NCBI RefSeq assembly: GCF_001424195.1
Contig: NZ_LMOO01000008.1
Span: forward strand, 374,743-438,742
Length of the DNA stretch: 64,000 nt
Direction: 5' to 3'
Source: Cellulomonas sp. Leaf334
GTDB taxonomy: Bacteria; Actinomycetota; Actinomycetes; Actinomycetales; Cellulomonadaceae
Positions within the stretch are counted from its first letter, which is position 1; every line of letters starts with the position of its first letter. Made by a program: the position numbers and the translations under genes. The notes under the pieces were generated by a model. That model was not told the DNA's origin. It did no database searches and saw nothing but the letters and a program-made list of their open reading frames with translations. Below are positions 16,362 through 24,399 of the stretch, one piece after another.

Positions 16362-17091
16362 CGGGCGACCTCCCGCGCCAGGAGGAGCTCGGGTCCACCT
16401 GCGTCACCTGTCGTGTCGACCAGGCGTCCGTCGCGCAGGAAGACCGTGCGGTCCGCCCAGGCCGCGTACCGGGCGTCATGGGTCACCAGCACGCCGCACG
16501 CGCCGGCGTCGATCCGCGCCCGGAGCAGCCGCATCACGTCCTCGCCGGTCACCGAGTCGAGTGCGCCGGTCGGCTCGTCGGCGAGCACCAGGCGGCGCGG
16601 GCCGACGAGTGCGCGGGCGATCGCGATGCGCTGCTGCTGGCCGCCGGAGAGCTCGGCGGGGAACCGGTCGGCCGCGTCAGCGAGGCCCACCTCGGTCAGC
16701 GCCTGCAGCGCCTCGTCCCGCGCGGCGGCCCGCCGGACGCCGTCGAGCTCCCGCGGCAGCGCCACGTTCTCGGCAGCGGTGAGCGACGGGACGAGGTTGA
16801 GCTGCTGGAACACGTAGCCGATGCCGCGACGGCGGGCCCCGCGCGGTGCGCCCGGCCCAGTGCGCCGAGGTTCTCCCCCGCGACGGTGACCGAGCCCGAC
16901 GTGGGGACGTCGAGACCGCCCAGCAGGTGCAGGAGCGTCGACTTGCCGGAGCCCGAGGGACCCATGACGGCGACCAGCTCGCCGAGCCGGACGTCGAGGT
17001 CGACGTCGACGAGCGCGCGGACGGCGGTCGCGCCCGTGCCGTGCACGCGGGTCAGGCCACGGGCGGTGACCAGGACCGGACCGAGGCTCAT
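16358..17091 (-). pseudogene. ABC transporter ATP-binding protein, frameshifted
   Basis: From ATG 17091 the first frame gives VMGPSGSGKSTLLHLLGGLD, a complete Walker A, up to GENLGALGRAHRAG. The rest, IGYVFQQLNLVPSLTAAENV through the Q-loop, the signature LSGGQQQRIAIARALVG, Walker B LVLADEPTGALDS and the switch VTHD, is in another frame ending at 16358. A single base missing in the G/C run at 16837-16840 restores one frame of standard length (about 244 residues) reading GRAHRA-x-ARRRGIGYVFQQ. All catalytic motifs are otherwise intact, so the lesion is recent or a homopolymer sequencing error. The family couples ATP hydrolysis to MacB/LolCDE-type export with the permease at 14433. The ATG overlaps the PadR stop. 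Confidence 0.85.
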
Positions 17092-17642
17092 CGGGACACC
17101 TCGTCGCGCACGGGCACCGGCGCCTTCCGTCGGGCCGGAGCGGTCGTGACCCGCGCCTCGACGTGGTCGAGCCAGCGGACCTCCGCTTCCGCGGCGAACA
17201 CCAGGTTGTCCAGCACGAGCGACCACGCGAGGTCGTCGGGACCGGTGCTCGCCTTGAGGCGGGTGAGGTCCCGCAGCGCGCGCAGCGTCTCGGTGCGCTG
17301 GGCTTGGACGAGCCGCACGACGTCGACGCCGGGCACGGTCACGGCGAGCGCGAGCTTGATGGCGAGCTCGTCGCGCGACGGGGTGCTGCGCACGACGGGG
17401 GTGCCCCACCAGCGGTCCAGCTCGGCACGGCCCGCGGCGGTGAGCGCGTACTGCGGCACGTCGTCGCTCAGGCTCGGGCTCTCGACGAGGCCGTCGCGGA
17501 CCAGCCGGTCGAGCGTCGTCGACACCTGGCCCATGTTGAGCGGCCAGGTGCCGCCGGTGCGCTGCTCGAACTGCTGGCGGAGCTGGTAGGCGTGCATCGG
17601 CTCGTCCGCGAGCAGCGCGAGCATCCCTTGCCGGACCGACAT
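17088..17642 (-). CDS. PadR family transcriptional regulator
   Basis: 184 residues. The N-terminal winged helix SVRQGMLALLADEPMHAYQL then RTGGTWPLNMGQVSTTLDRL has the PadR hallmark (GMLALL...HAYQL...W..N.GQ), followed by a C-terminal helical dimerisation domain. PadR proteins usually repress adjacent ABC exporters and are released by the transported toxic compound. It is first in an operon with the ABC ATPase and permease (ATGA overlap). A perfect inverted repeat lies 12 bp upstream of its start and is the likely autoregulatory operator. Confidence 0.9.
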   Translation of the reverse strand: MSVRQGMLALLADEPMHAYQLRQQFEQRTGGTWPLNMGQVSTTLDRLVRDGLVESPSLSDDVPQYALTAAGRAELDRWWGTPVVRSTPSRDELAIKLALAVTVPGVDVVRLVQAQRTETLRALRDLTRLKASTGPDDLAWSLVLDNLVFAAEAEVRWLDHVEARVTTAPARRKAPVPVRDEVSR

Positions 17643-17653
17643 CTCGACCTCCG

Positions 17654-17670
17654 TAGTTACTCGGTAACTA
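17654..17670 (-). promoter_or_regulatory. Putative PadR operator
   Basis: Perfect dyad TAGTTAC-TCG-GTAACTA, 12 to 28 bp upstream of the padR start; a further AGTAAC half-site lies at 17681-17686. The GTTAC half-site is typical of AT-richer operators embedded in GC-rich genomes. The ribosome site ACGGAGG lies between the dyad and the ATG. Confidence 0.6.
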
Positions 17671-17712
17671 GAAGTTTCGCAGTAACCCGTCGACGGTCAA
17701 GCGACACGCAGA

Positions 17713-17748
17713 AGGGCGCCGGTCGGTAGTGACCCCGACCGGCGCCCT
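17713..17748 (-). terminator. Hairpin terminator of the rhamnogalacturonan lyase gene
   Basis: AGGGCGCCGGTCGG at 17713-17726 pairs perfectly with CCGACCGGCGCCCT at 17735-17748 around an 8-nt loop. It sits 37 bp beyond the lyase stop codon and upstream of the padR promoter. Confidence 0.85.
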
Positions 17749-17784
17749 GTGGGTCGCGCGTTGCCCTCGCGGACCCCTCGATAC

Positions 17785-20376
17785 TCAGTCGAGCATCGAG
17801 ATCACCTGCTGGGCCTGGTACCCGAGGATCGCCCGGGCGGCCGGGGTGACGGTGGAGAGCCGCGTCCGCGGCGTGAGGAGCTCCACGTACGCCTTCAGCG
17901 ACTTCACGGCGATCTTCTCGTTGCCGGCGTCGGCCGCCTTGTCGGCCACCTCGACCGCGGCGAGCAGCCCGGCGGCCGCGACCCCCTTGACCGCACCGGA
18001 GGATATCTGCGCCTTGGTGGCGTCACGCAGCGCGTCGATGCTGCCCGGGGCGTAGAACGACGGCACCGGCACCTGCGTGTAGTCCGTGTCCGAGGCCAGG
18101 TAGAAGCCCACGTCCGACGGCTGGTTGTAGGTCGTCTGCTGACGGGCGACCTCGACGCGGTACTGCGGGTCGTGCATGAGCGTGTACATCTTCGTGTGGC
18201 TCAGGTCGGTGTTGATGAAGAGCCGGATCGCGGTGGAGTCCTCGGTACGGACCAGCAGTTCCTCGCGCGAGTCGCCCAGGACGTCCGCCACCAGCGACGG
18301 GTTGCCCTTGGTGCCGTTGTTCGACCGCGTCCCCGTGGCGGTCAGCTGGCGGCCGCGGGTCCAGTCGTCGATCGTCACGTCTTGAGCCGCGGACCCGTTG
18401 ACGATCTGCGTCGTGCCGTCCGGCAGCCACTTGATGCTCATGTTGGTACCGGGGATGGCACCCGGGGTGACGACGCCTGCCGCCGAGTACAGCCCGAGCG
18501 AGTCCGTGCCGCCGGGCAGGCTGGCCCAGACCTCACGGCCGCGGACGTCCGGGAGCACGTCACCGACCATGGAGCGGCCCGTGTCCCGCCCGGAGTACAC
18601 GCCGAAGAGGACCTCGCCGGTCTTCGCGTCGCGCATCGCCATGCCGTAGGGCGCGAACGTGCCGCCCTCGTGGGCCGTGTAGATCTCCAGACCCGGGCGG
18701 TCCGGGTCGATGTCCGTCACGTGCATCGCGTCGCCGTGGCCCAGGCGGACCACCTCGCCGGGTGCGGCACTGCCGGGGGGCAGCGTGTCGAACGACGAGT
18801 ACAGGACGGAGCCGTCGTCGTCGATCGTGGCGGCGCCGTAGACGATCTCCTGCTTGCCGTCGCCGTCCACGTCGGACGCCGCCAGCGAGTGGAAGCCCTG
18901 CGTCGTGATCTTCCCGTAGACCGGGTCGGTGCCGTCGCGGCCGTGGGGACCGTCGTTGAACGGGTTGGTCAGCGGGACGTGGCCCGAGTCGACGTACCAG
19001 CGCTCCTTGAGCTTCTTGCCGTCCCAGTCGTACGCGACGAGCGTGGTGCGCGTGTAGTAGCCGCGGGCGAAGATCGCCGACGGCGTCTGCCCGTCGAGGT
19101 ACGCGACCCCGGCGAGGAAGCGGTCGACGCGGTTGCCCGGCTCGATGCGGGCCATCGCGTAGTCGCCCCAGAGCAGACCGTCGTCGCCGCGACCCGGCTT
19201 GTAGTCGATCGTCTGGAGCTCCTTGCCGGTGGCTCCCGCGAACACCGTGAGGTACTCGGGACCGTCGACGATGAAGCCCTCGAAGTTGCGCAGCACGTTG
19301 CGCGCGCTGCGGGCGGGCGCATAGACGTCGATGAAGTAGTTCGCCAGCGCCGTCGCATCCTCCGTGGAGAGCGGGTAGGCGTACTGCGGTGCGATGCCGA
19401 GCGCCGCCTCGACGGTGGACGGCCAGCGGCCCGCGACGACCTCGGGGTGGCTGCTCCAGCCCTGGAGCATGGTGACCAGGTGGTCGAAGTAGCCCTGCTT
19501 GCTCAGCCGGTAGTCGGTGGCGTCGGTGACACCCGCGGCACGGTCGCGCTTCGGCAGCGACACGTACTTCTCGCTCGCCACGGAGCCGTCGGCCTTGTAG
19601 GTCGTGATCTTGCTGCCGGGGGCCGTCTTCATCATGAGCTCGGCCTTGCCGTCACCGTCGTAGTCGTAGACGGGGAACTGCGTGTAGTGCGCGCCGGCGC
19701 GGATGTTCACGCCCAGGTCGATGCGCCACAGCTGCGTACCGTCCTGCTCGTAGGCGTCGACGAAGACGTTGCCGGTGTAGCCGATCTGGCTGACGTCCTT
19801 CGAGTTCGACGGGTCCCACTTGACGATGTACTCGTACTGGCCGTCGCCGTCGACGTCGGCCACGGACATGTCGTTCGCGGAGTAGGTGTAGGCCTCGCCC
19901 ACGGGGGTGACGCCGTCGGCCGGCTTGGTCATCGGGATGTCGAGCGACGCCTGCGCCCACGGGGTCGCCTCCGCGCCGTCGACCTCGACGCCGCCGACGA
20001 CCGCGGCGACCCGGTAGCGCGAGGCCGGCGTACCGGCGGGGTCGACGAAGTTCGTGGAGTCGGTGACCGTGCCGAGCAGGGTGCCGTCGCGGTAGACCGC
20101 GAAGTCGGGACCGGCGAGTCCGGTCGCCGTCGCGCCGGTGACCTCGCCGGCGAGCAGTCGCCAGGTCAGGAACACGCCCTGGGGCGTGACGGCGGCGACG
20201 AGTCCTCGGTCGAGGCGCTCGAGGGTGAGGCCGTCGGGACCCTTGGTGGGCCCGTGCGCGGCGAGGTGCGCCGGCGCCGGTGCTGCGGTGGCGGGGGTGG
20301 CGGCGAGGGTGCCGACGAGCACCACGGAGCCGGCGATCGCCGTGAGCGTTCGTCCTCGTCGTTGCGTCAGACTCAT
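17785..20376 (-). CDS. Secreted rhamnogalacturonan endolyase (PL11) with C-terminal FIMAH-like domain
   Basis: 863 residues. A Sec signal peptide (MSLTQRRGR then hydrophobic core, cleavage near ATPATAA) sends the protein outside, where the family cleaves the rhamnose-galacturonate backbone of pectin by beta-elimination. After an FN3-like N-terminal segment, the beta-propeller is recognisable by repeated calcium-binding DxDGDG blades: VADVDGDGQYEYIVKWDPSN, YDYDGDGKAELMMKTAPGS and SDVDGDGKQEIVYGAATIDD, as in Bacillus YesW/YesX. The last 85 residues (IDALRDATKAQISSGAVKG to the end) form a helical module like the FIMAH domain found at the end of actinobacterial secreted enzymes. ATG 20376 is preceded by AAGGATTCAAGG. 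A LacI-type operator 160 bp upstream suggests sugar-dependent induction. Confidence 0.92.
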   Translation of the reverse strand: MSLTQRRGRTLTAIAGSVVLVGTLAATPATAAPAPAHLAAHGPTKGPDGLTLERLDRGLVAAVTPQGVFLTWRLLAGEVTGATATGLAGPDFAVYRDGTLLGTVTDSTNFVDPAGTPASRYRVAAVVGGVEVDGAEATPWAQASLDIPMTKPADGVTPVGEAYTYSANDMSVADVDGDGQYEYIVKWDPSNSKDVSQIGYTGNVFVDAYEQDGTQLWRIDLGVNIRAGAHYTQFPVYDYDGDGKAELMMKTAPGSKITTYKADGSVASEKYVSLPKRDRAAGVTDATDYRLSKQGYFDHLVTMLQGWSSHPEVVAGRWPSTVEAALGIAPQYAYPLSTEDATALANYFIDVYAPARSARNVLRNFEGFIVDGPEYLTVFAGATGKELQTIDYKPGRGDDGLLWGDYAMARIEPGNRVDRFLAGVAYLDGQTPSAIFARGYYTRTTLVAYDWDGKKLKERWYVDSGHVPLTNPFNDGPHGRDGTDPVYGKITTQGFHSLAASDVDGDGKQEIVYGAATIDDDGSVLYSSFDTLPPGSAAPGEVVRLGHGDAMHVTDIDPDRPGLEIYTAHEGGTFAPYGMAMRDAKTGEVLFGVYSGRDTGRSMVGDVLPDVRGREVWASLPGGTDSLGLYSAAGVVTPGAIPGTNMSIKWLPDGTTQIVNGSAAQDVTIDDWTRGRQLTATGTRSNNGTKGNPSLVADVLGDSREELLVRTEDSTAIRLFINTDLSHTKMYTLMHDPQYRVEVARQQTTYNQPSDVGFYLASDTDYTQVPVPSFYAPGSIDALRDATKAQISSGAVKGVAAAGLLAAVEVADKAADAGNEKIAVKSLKAYVELLTPRTRLSTVTPAARAILGYQAQQVISMLD

Positions 20377-20532
20377 CCTTGAATCCTTTCAATCGGCTAG
20401 GCGTCCCCCACGGGGGAAGGGGTTGCTCCCGATGAGGAAAGCCGGGGGCGCCTTTGACCCCGACCGCCCACGACCGTATCGCCTGAATCACCCGAGTCAA
20501 CCCTTCCTGCGACATTCGCCGGAAACCGTCGC

Positions 20533-20546
20533 CGGGAGCGCTCCCG
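20533..20546. promoter_or_regulatory. LacI-family operator upstream of the rhamnogalacturonan lyase
   Basis: Perfect 14-bp palindrome CGGGAGCGCTCCCG. Its core GGGAGCGCTCCC matches the operator class bound by LacI-type regulators such as CelR of cellulolytic actinobacteria. It lies about 157 bp upstream of the lyase start and 100 bp upstream of the divergent gene at 20646, so it could act on either. No LacI gene is in this window. Confidence 0.7.
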
Positions 20547-20645
20547 CCGACGGAAACCGCTATCCCTCCCCCTGCTCCCACGGCCCGTGCTGACGTCACC
20601 CGCATGAACGTCACGGAGCGTCGGGGCGTCACCTAGACTCCCTCC

Positions 20646-20942
20646 GTGATCTTCAAGGCGGTGGGCGAGGGCAGGCCCTACCCTGAGCACGGTCTCGAGA
20701 CCGCCAAGCAGTGGGCCGAGGTCCCGCCGCGCCAGGTGCGGCTCGACGAGCTCGTGACGACCAAGCGCACCCTCGACCTCGACGCGCTGCTCGCGGAGGA
20801 CTCCACGTTCTACGGGGACCTGTTCGCGCACGTCGTGCAGTACCGCGGCGTCATGTACCTGGAGGACGGTCTGCACCGGGCCGTCCGTGCGGCGCTGCAC
20901 CAGCGCGCGCTGCTCCACGCCCGGGTGCTGGTGATCAAGTGA
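20646..20942 (+). CDS. Conserved actinobacterial protein, often labelled VapB-like antitoxin
   Basis: 98 residues beginning MIFKAVGEGRPYPEHGL, with the strongly conserved blocks VPPRQVRLDELVTTKRTLDL and EDSTFYGDLFAHVVQYRGV then YLEDGLHRAVRAALHQR. Automatic pipelines commonly name this family VapB antitoxin, but no VapC PIN-domain toxin is nearby. Its constant partner is instead the LytR_C protein gene, whose start overlaps its stop as GTGA. I therefore regard the antitoxin label as unproven. The start is GTG 20646. Confidence 0.75.
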   Translation: MIFKAVGEGRPYPEHGLETAKQWAEVPPRQVRLDELVTTKRTLDLDALLAEDSTFYGDLFAHVVQYRGVMYLEDGLHRAVRAALHQRALLHARVLVIK

Positions 20943-21565
20943 CCGAGCCGGACCGCGCCCGTCAGCTGCGCCGGCGGCACATGCACGAGCGGCAGGCCGT
21001 CATCTTCGGCGTGCTCCTCGCGGCCCTCGCGCTCGCCGGCCTCGGTGCCGCGGCGATGTTCACCGGCAGCCTGAACCTGCCCGTGTTCGCCCGTGACTTC
21101 TCGACCCCGGTCACCCCCACGACGCTGCAGGACCCGTACCCGTGCCCGCCGGCCGGGGCGCTGCCGGTGGCCACCAACCAGATCAGCGTGAAGGTCTTCA
21201 ACGCGACGACCCGCGTCGGCCTCGCCGGTGTCACGAGCGCGAGCCTGACGGAGCGCGGCTTCCTCGTCGTGACCACGGAGAACGCCGCAGTCACCTACGA
21301 CGGCACGGCACGCATCATCTTCGGCGTCGCCGGTGTCGCTCAGGCGTACACGCTCGCGGCACACATCGACGGCGCGGTCCTCGTCCTCGACCCCCGTGCG
21401 GACGCCACCCTCGACCTGGCTCTCGGCGCGAAGTTCGCCGAGCTCAAGGCCCCCGACACCGTCGTGCTCGACCCCGCAGTCCCCCTCGTGGCCCCGCCGG
21501 GCTGCACCCCGTTCGACGAGGTCGCCGCACCCGCGGCCCCGACGGAGACCCCCGCCGCCGGCTGA
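20939..21565 (+). CDS. LytR C-terminal domain membrane protein
   Basis: 208 residues. It has a short basic cytoplasmic N-terminus, one transmembrane helix (AVIFGVLLAALALAGLGAAA, about residues 19-38), then an extracytoplasmic LytR_C domain starting at ISVKVFNATTRVGLAGVTS and including LTERGFLVVTTE. The C-terminus is Pro/Ala-rich. Stand-alone LytR_C proteins are presumed to bind cell-wall components or partner LCP ligases that attach polymers to peptidoglycan. GTG 20939 overlaps the stop of the preceding gene, so both are one operon. Confidence 0.85.
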   Translation: MTEPDRARQLRRRHMHERQAVIFGVLLAALALAGLGAAAMFTGSLNLPVFARDFSTPVTPTTLQDPYPCPPAGALPVATNQISVKVFNATTRVGLAGVTSASLTERGFLVVTTENAAVTYDGTARIIFGVAGVAQAYTLAAHIDGAVLVLDPRADATLDLALGAKFAELKAPDTVVLDPAVPLVAPPGCTPFDEVAAPAAPTETPAAG

Positions 21566-21649
21566 CGGCCGTCGTGCGCGGCGGGGACGACCGTGCGACC
21601 GTGAGGGTCTGCCGTGGTCACCGACCACGGACGACGAGGGAGGTCGACG

Positions 21650-21832
21650 ATGACCGAGACCGACAGCACGCCCGACCCCGTCCGCGAGACGGCCCCGGAG
21701 GCACCGCCCGCACCCGACGACGCGCAGCGCGACGACGAGTCCGTCGACTCCGCCCGCGGAGCCGTGTTCCCGATCGCGGGTGCGCAGGCGGGCACGGTGC
21801 CGCCGCCGATCGTCCCGGGCCGCCCCGGCTGA
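21650..21832 (+). CDS. Small acidic hypothetical protein
   Basis: 60 residues rich in Pro, Asp, Glu and Ala (MTETDSTPDPVRETAPEAP), likely disordered. The coding call rests on a good ribosome site (GAGGGAGG, 7 bases before ATG 21650), its position between two real genes in the same direction, and an in-frame stop before the next gene. No domain is recognised. Confidence 0.5.
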   Translation: MTETDSTPDPVRETAPEAPPAPDDAQRDDESVDSARGAVFPIAGAQAGTVPPPIVPGRPG

Positions 21833-21931
21833 CACTCACAGCGAGCAGGGCCGCGACGAGGCCGACGGGCGGGCTAGCCTGAGCACCTGCCCGCTCGTCG
21901 GCCCCGTCCGGCCACTGCCTCGGAGGTCGCA

Positions 21932-23236
21932 CTGCTCCGCCGCCTGCTGCACTCCACCACGGCCGTCTGGGTCGCGTTCGTCCTCGTGCACGGCTGGCTC
22001 GCGCTCGTCGGCCTGGTCCTGATCCCCCAGGAGGCGTTCTGGGACCTCGACCTCTACCGCTACTGGATGTGGCTGGGGCTCAACGACGGGCAGTGGCCCG
22101 TGCTCTCGGGCTCCTGGGTGTACCCCGCGGGTGCGATCGTCCCGATGCTCGCCGCCGCGGTCGGCGGTGCGGGCGGTGGCTCCGCGTACGCGACGGTGTG
22201 GGCGCTGATGATCACCGTGCTCGACGCGGTCGCGCTCGCGTTCCTGCTGCACACCCGCAGGCCCGACCGTCCGCAGGAGCCACCGACCCCGGTCGGCGCG
22301 TGGTGGTGGCTCGCGTTCCTGGTGCTGCTGGGCCCGGTCGCGATGGGCCGCCTCGACGCGGTGATCGCTCCCGTCGTCGTCGTGGCGCTGTCGATCGCCC
22401 TGAACCACCCGCGGATCACCTCCGCGCTCCTGACCGCCGCAGCCTGGGTCAAGGTCGCCCCCGGCGCCCTGCTGATCGCGCTCTTCGTGGCGGTCCGCCG
22501 GCCGTGGCGCAGCGTGGTGGTGCCCGCGGCGATCGTCAGCGTCGTCGTCGTCGGCACCGTCGCCGCGCTCGGTGGGCTTCCGCACGTGGCGTCGTTCCTG
22601 ACCGAGCAGGAGGAGCGCGGGCTGCAGATCGAGTCGCCCGGAGCCACCCCGTGGCTGGTCGCCGGGCTCTTCTCCGCCTCCATCACCCGGTACCTGAACG
22701 AGCCCATCGTCACGTGGGAGATCACGGGACCCGGCACGCAGGGCGCAGCGGACGTGCTGGGTGCGCTCTTCTTCGTCGCGCTCGGTGCGGCGGCGCTGCT
22801 GCTGTGGTGGCGGCGCGAGCAGCTCGGTGCCCGGATGTGGTCCGGCGGGATCGCGCGCACGGAGCTGCTGGTCCGGGGCGCGATGCTCCTGACGCTGGCG
22901 ATGCTGGTGTTCAACAAGGTGGGATCACCGCAGTACATCGGCTGGCTGGCGCCGCCCGTGGCGGTCGCCCTCGCGCTGGCGCTGCCCGGCTGGCGGACCA
23001 CCGCGTGGCTCGTGCTGGGCACCGCGGCGGCGACGCAGGTGGTGTTCCCCTGGTTCTACACCGAGGTGGTCTCCGGCGGGCCCGCTGTCACCCTGACGCT
23101 CGCCGCGCGGAACGTCGCGCTCGTCGTCCTGCTGGTGCACACCGTGATCGCGCTGGTCAGGCCCGTGCCCGGCGACGATCAGCCCGACGCCTTGCGCCGC
23201 CAGGACCGGATCACCAGCGCGAGCCCGGCCGCGTAG
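21932..23236 (+). CDS. GT87/DUF2029-type polyprenyl-phosphate-dependent glycosyltransferase-like membrane protein
   Basis: 434 residues with about ten membrane helices. After the first helix, FWDLDLYRYWMWLGLNDGQW and WPVLSGSWVYPAGAIVPMLA carry the acidic loop and proline-containing motif of the GT87 (PimE-like) C-type glycosyltransferases, which use polyprenyl-phosphate sugars at the outer membrane face. No ATG, GTG or TTG precedes GTG 21986 in this frame, yet starting there removes half of helix 1. CTG 21932 has GGAGG seven bases upstream and restores the helix (LLRRLLHSTTAVWVAFVLVH), so I use it. The 3' end overlaps the convergent acyltransferase gene by 58 bp. The sugar acceptor is unknown. 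Confidence 0.8.
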   Translation: MLRRLLHSTTAVWVAFVLVHGWLALVGLVLIPQEAFWDLDLYRYWMWLGLNDGQWPVLSGSWVYPAGAIVPMLAAAVGGAGGGSAYATVWALMITVLDAVALAFLLHTRRPDRPQEPPTPVGAWWWLAFLVLLGPVAMGRLDAVIAPVVVVALSIALNHPRITSALLTAAAWVKVAPGALLIALFVAVRRPWRSVVVPAAIVSVVVVGTVAALGGLPHVASFLTEQEERGLQIESPGATPWLVAGLFSASITRYLNEPIVTWEITGPGTQGAADVLGALFFVALGAAALLLWWRREQLGARMWSGGIARTELLVRGAMLLTLAMLVFNKVGSPQYIGWLAPPVAVALALALPGWRTTAWLVLGTAAATQVVFPWFYTEVVSGGPAVTLTLAARNVALVVLLVHTVIALVRPVPGDDQPDALRRQDRITSASPAA

Positions 23237-24399
23237 GTCACCCCGAGCACGCCGAGATAGGGCACGTAGAACCGTCGCAGCACCGGGTGCCCGACCACGG
23301 CCGCGCCTCCGATCGCCGCACCCATCGCCGCGGCCCGGGCACCGCGGGCACCGGCCGTGTGCACCGCGAGCGGGATCCGCGGGATGCGCGCGTCTCCGGC
23401 CGCGGCGGCGTAGAGCTTGACCGGGACACCGTTCGCCGCCTGCCTCCACACACCCCGCGCCCCGGCAGCCATGTGCTGGGCCGCGGCGTCACGCATCGTG
23501 GCCGTGGTCAGCGGGGCCGGTGGCCGCAGGCCGCGTCTGGTCAGCTCCGAGGTGACCAGCACGCCCGCGACCGAGCCGGCGGTGAGCCACGCGGCCGCGG
23601 GCAGGATCCGCCGCGGGTTGGCGACCCCGACGACGGCCAGGTACATCTCCATCGTCACCGGCCAGCTGACGGCCTCCGCGAACCCCCACGCGGCGGCGCC
23701 CGCCATCCCGGCCCTCCCGTCCATGGCGCGGTGCAGCAAGCTCCACGTGCGCGACTGCGACGCCGTCGCGGGGCCCTCGGCGAGCAGGGCCTCGAGCTGG
23801 TGGGCGACCGGGGACATGTCGTCGTCGACGAGGTCCTCCGGCTGGATGGGGTGGCCGAGCCGGACCTCGACGGGCCCGGGGTGCAGACCGCCGCCCTTGG
23901 GCAGCAGGTCGCGGGTGCCGACGATGGCGACGGGCAGGATCGGGACGTCGAACTCGCGGGCGATCCGGACTGCCCCGCTGCGCAGCTCCCCCAGCCGGCC
24001 GTCGGTGCTGCGGGTGCCCTCCGGGAACACGAGCAGGCTGGACCCTGCGCCCAGCACCGTCTGGGCGCCGTCCACCAGCCCGGAGTAGCCCCCGCCGGTG
24101 CGGTGCACCGGGACCGCACCGATGGCGAGCTTGAGGCCCAGCCGCATCCACGCCTTCTCGAACCAGTAGTCCTCCGCCGCCACGACCACGGGCTTGTACG
24201 GCGCGGGGAAGGCCGCGATGAGCGCCGGCGTGTCCGCGTGCGAGCTGTGGTTGGCGACGATGACCATCGCCTCGTACGGCGCCGACCCGCGCACCTTGTA
24301 CCCACCCACCAGGTGGAACACGTTGCGCCAGAGCGTGTGCCGCACGGCACCGGCCAGGTTGAACCCGGGCGGCAGGCCCACCCGGCGGCGCGACGTCAC
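23179..24399 (-). CDS. 1-acyl-glycerol-3-phosphate acyltransferase (PlsC-like)
   Basis: 406 residues. The N-terminal half is a PlsC-type acyltransferase with motif I NHSSHADTPAL (catalytic H-x4-D), motif II near AAEDYWFEKAWMRLGLKLAI, motif III FPEGTRSTDGRLGELRSGAV and motif IV VPILPVAIVGTRDLLPKGGG. A C-terminal extension of about 170 residues with hydrophobic helices, ending in AGLALVIRSWRRKASG, is unusual for the family. GTG 24399 overlaps the CdsA-like stop. It is the last gene of a three-gene operon with a CdsA homologue and a CDP-alcohol phosphatidyltransferase, so it probably supplies or remodels phosphatidic acid for the same lipid. Confidence 0.85.
   Translation of the reverse strand: MTSRRRVGLPPGFNLAGAVRHTLWRNVFHLVGGYKVRGSAPYEAMVIVANHSSHADTPALIAAFPAPYKPVVVAAEDYWFEKAWMRLGLKLAIGAVPVHRTGGGYSGLVDGAQTVLGAGSSLLVFPEGTRSTDGRLGELRSGAVRIAREFDVPILPVAIVGTRDLLPKGGGLHPGPVEVRLGHPIQPEDLVDDDMSPVAHQLEALLAEGPATASQSRTWSLLHRAMDGRAGMAGAAAWGFAEAVSWPVTMEMYLAVVGVANPRRILPAAAWLTAGSVAGVLVTSELTRRGLRPPAPLTTATMRDAAAQHMAAGARGVWRQAANGVPVKLYAAAAGDARIPRIPLAVHTAGARGARAAAMGAAIGGAAVVGHPVLRRFYVPYLGVLGVTYAAGLALVIRSWRRKASG

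Noticed and set aside
17749..20382. Very long plus-strand open frame (877 codons) opposite the rhamnogalacturonan lyase gene
   Set aside because: Antisense shadow produced by high GC. The protein is a run of Arg/Val/Asp/Gly without domains, while the minus strand encodes a clear PL11 enzyme with signal peptide and DxDGDG blades.
20646..21565. Toxin-antitoxin pair
   Set aside because: The first protein resembles a family often labelled VapB, but the second is a LytR_C membrane protein, not a PIN-domain toxin. No toxin gene is adjacent.
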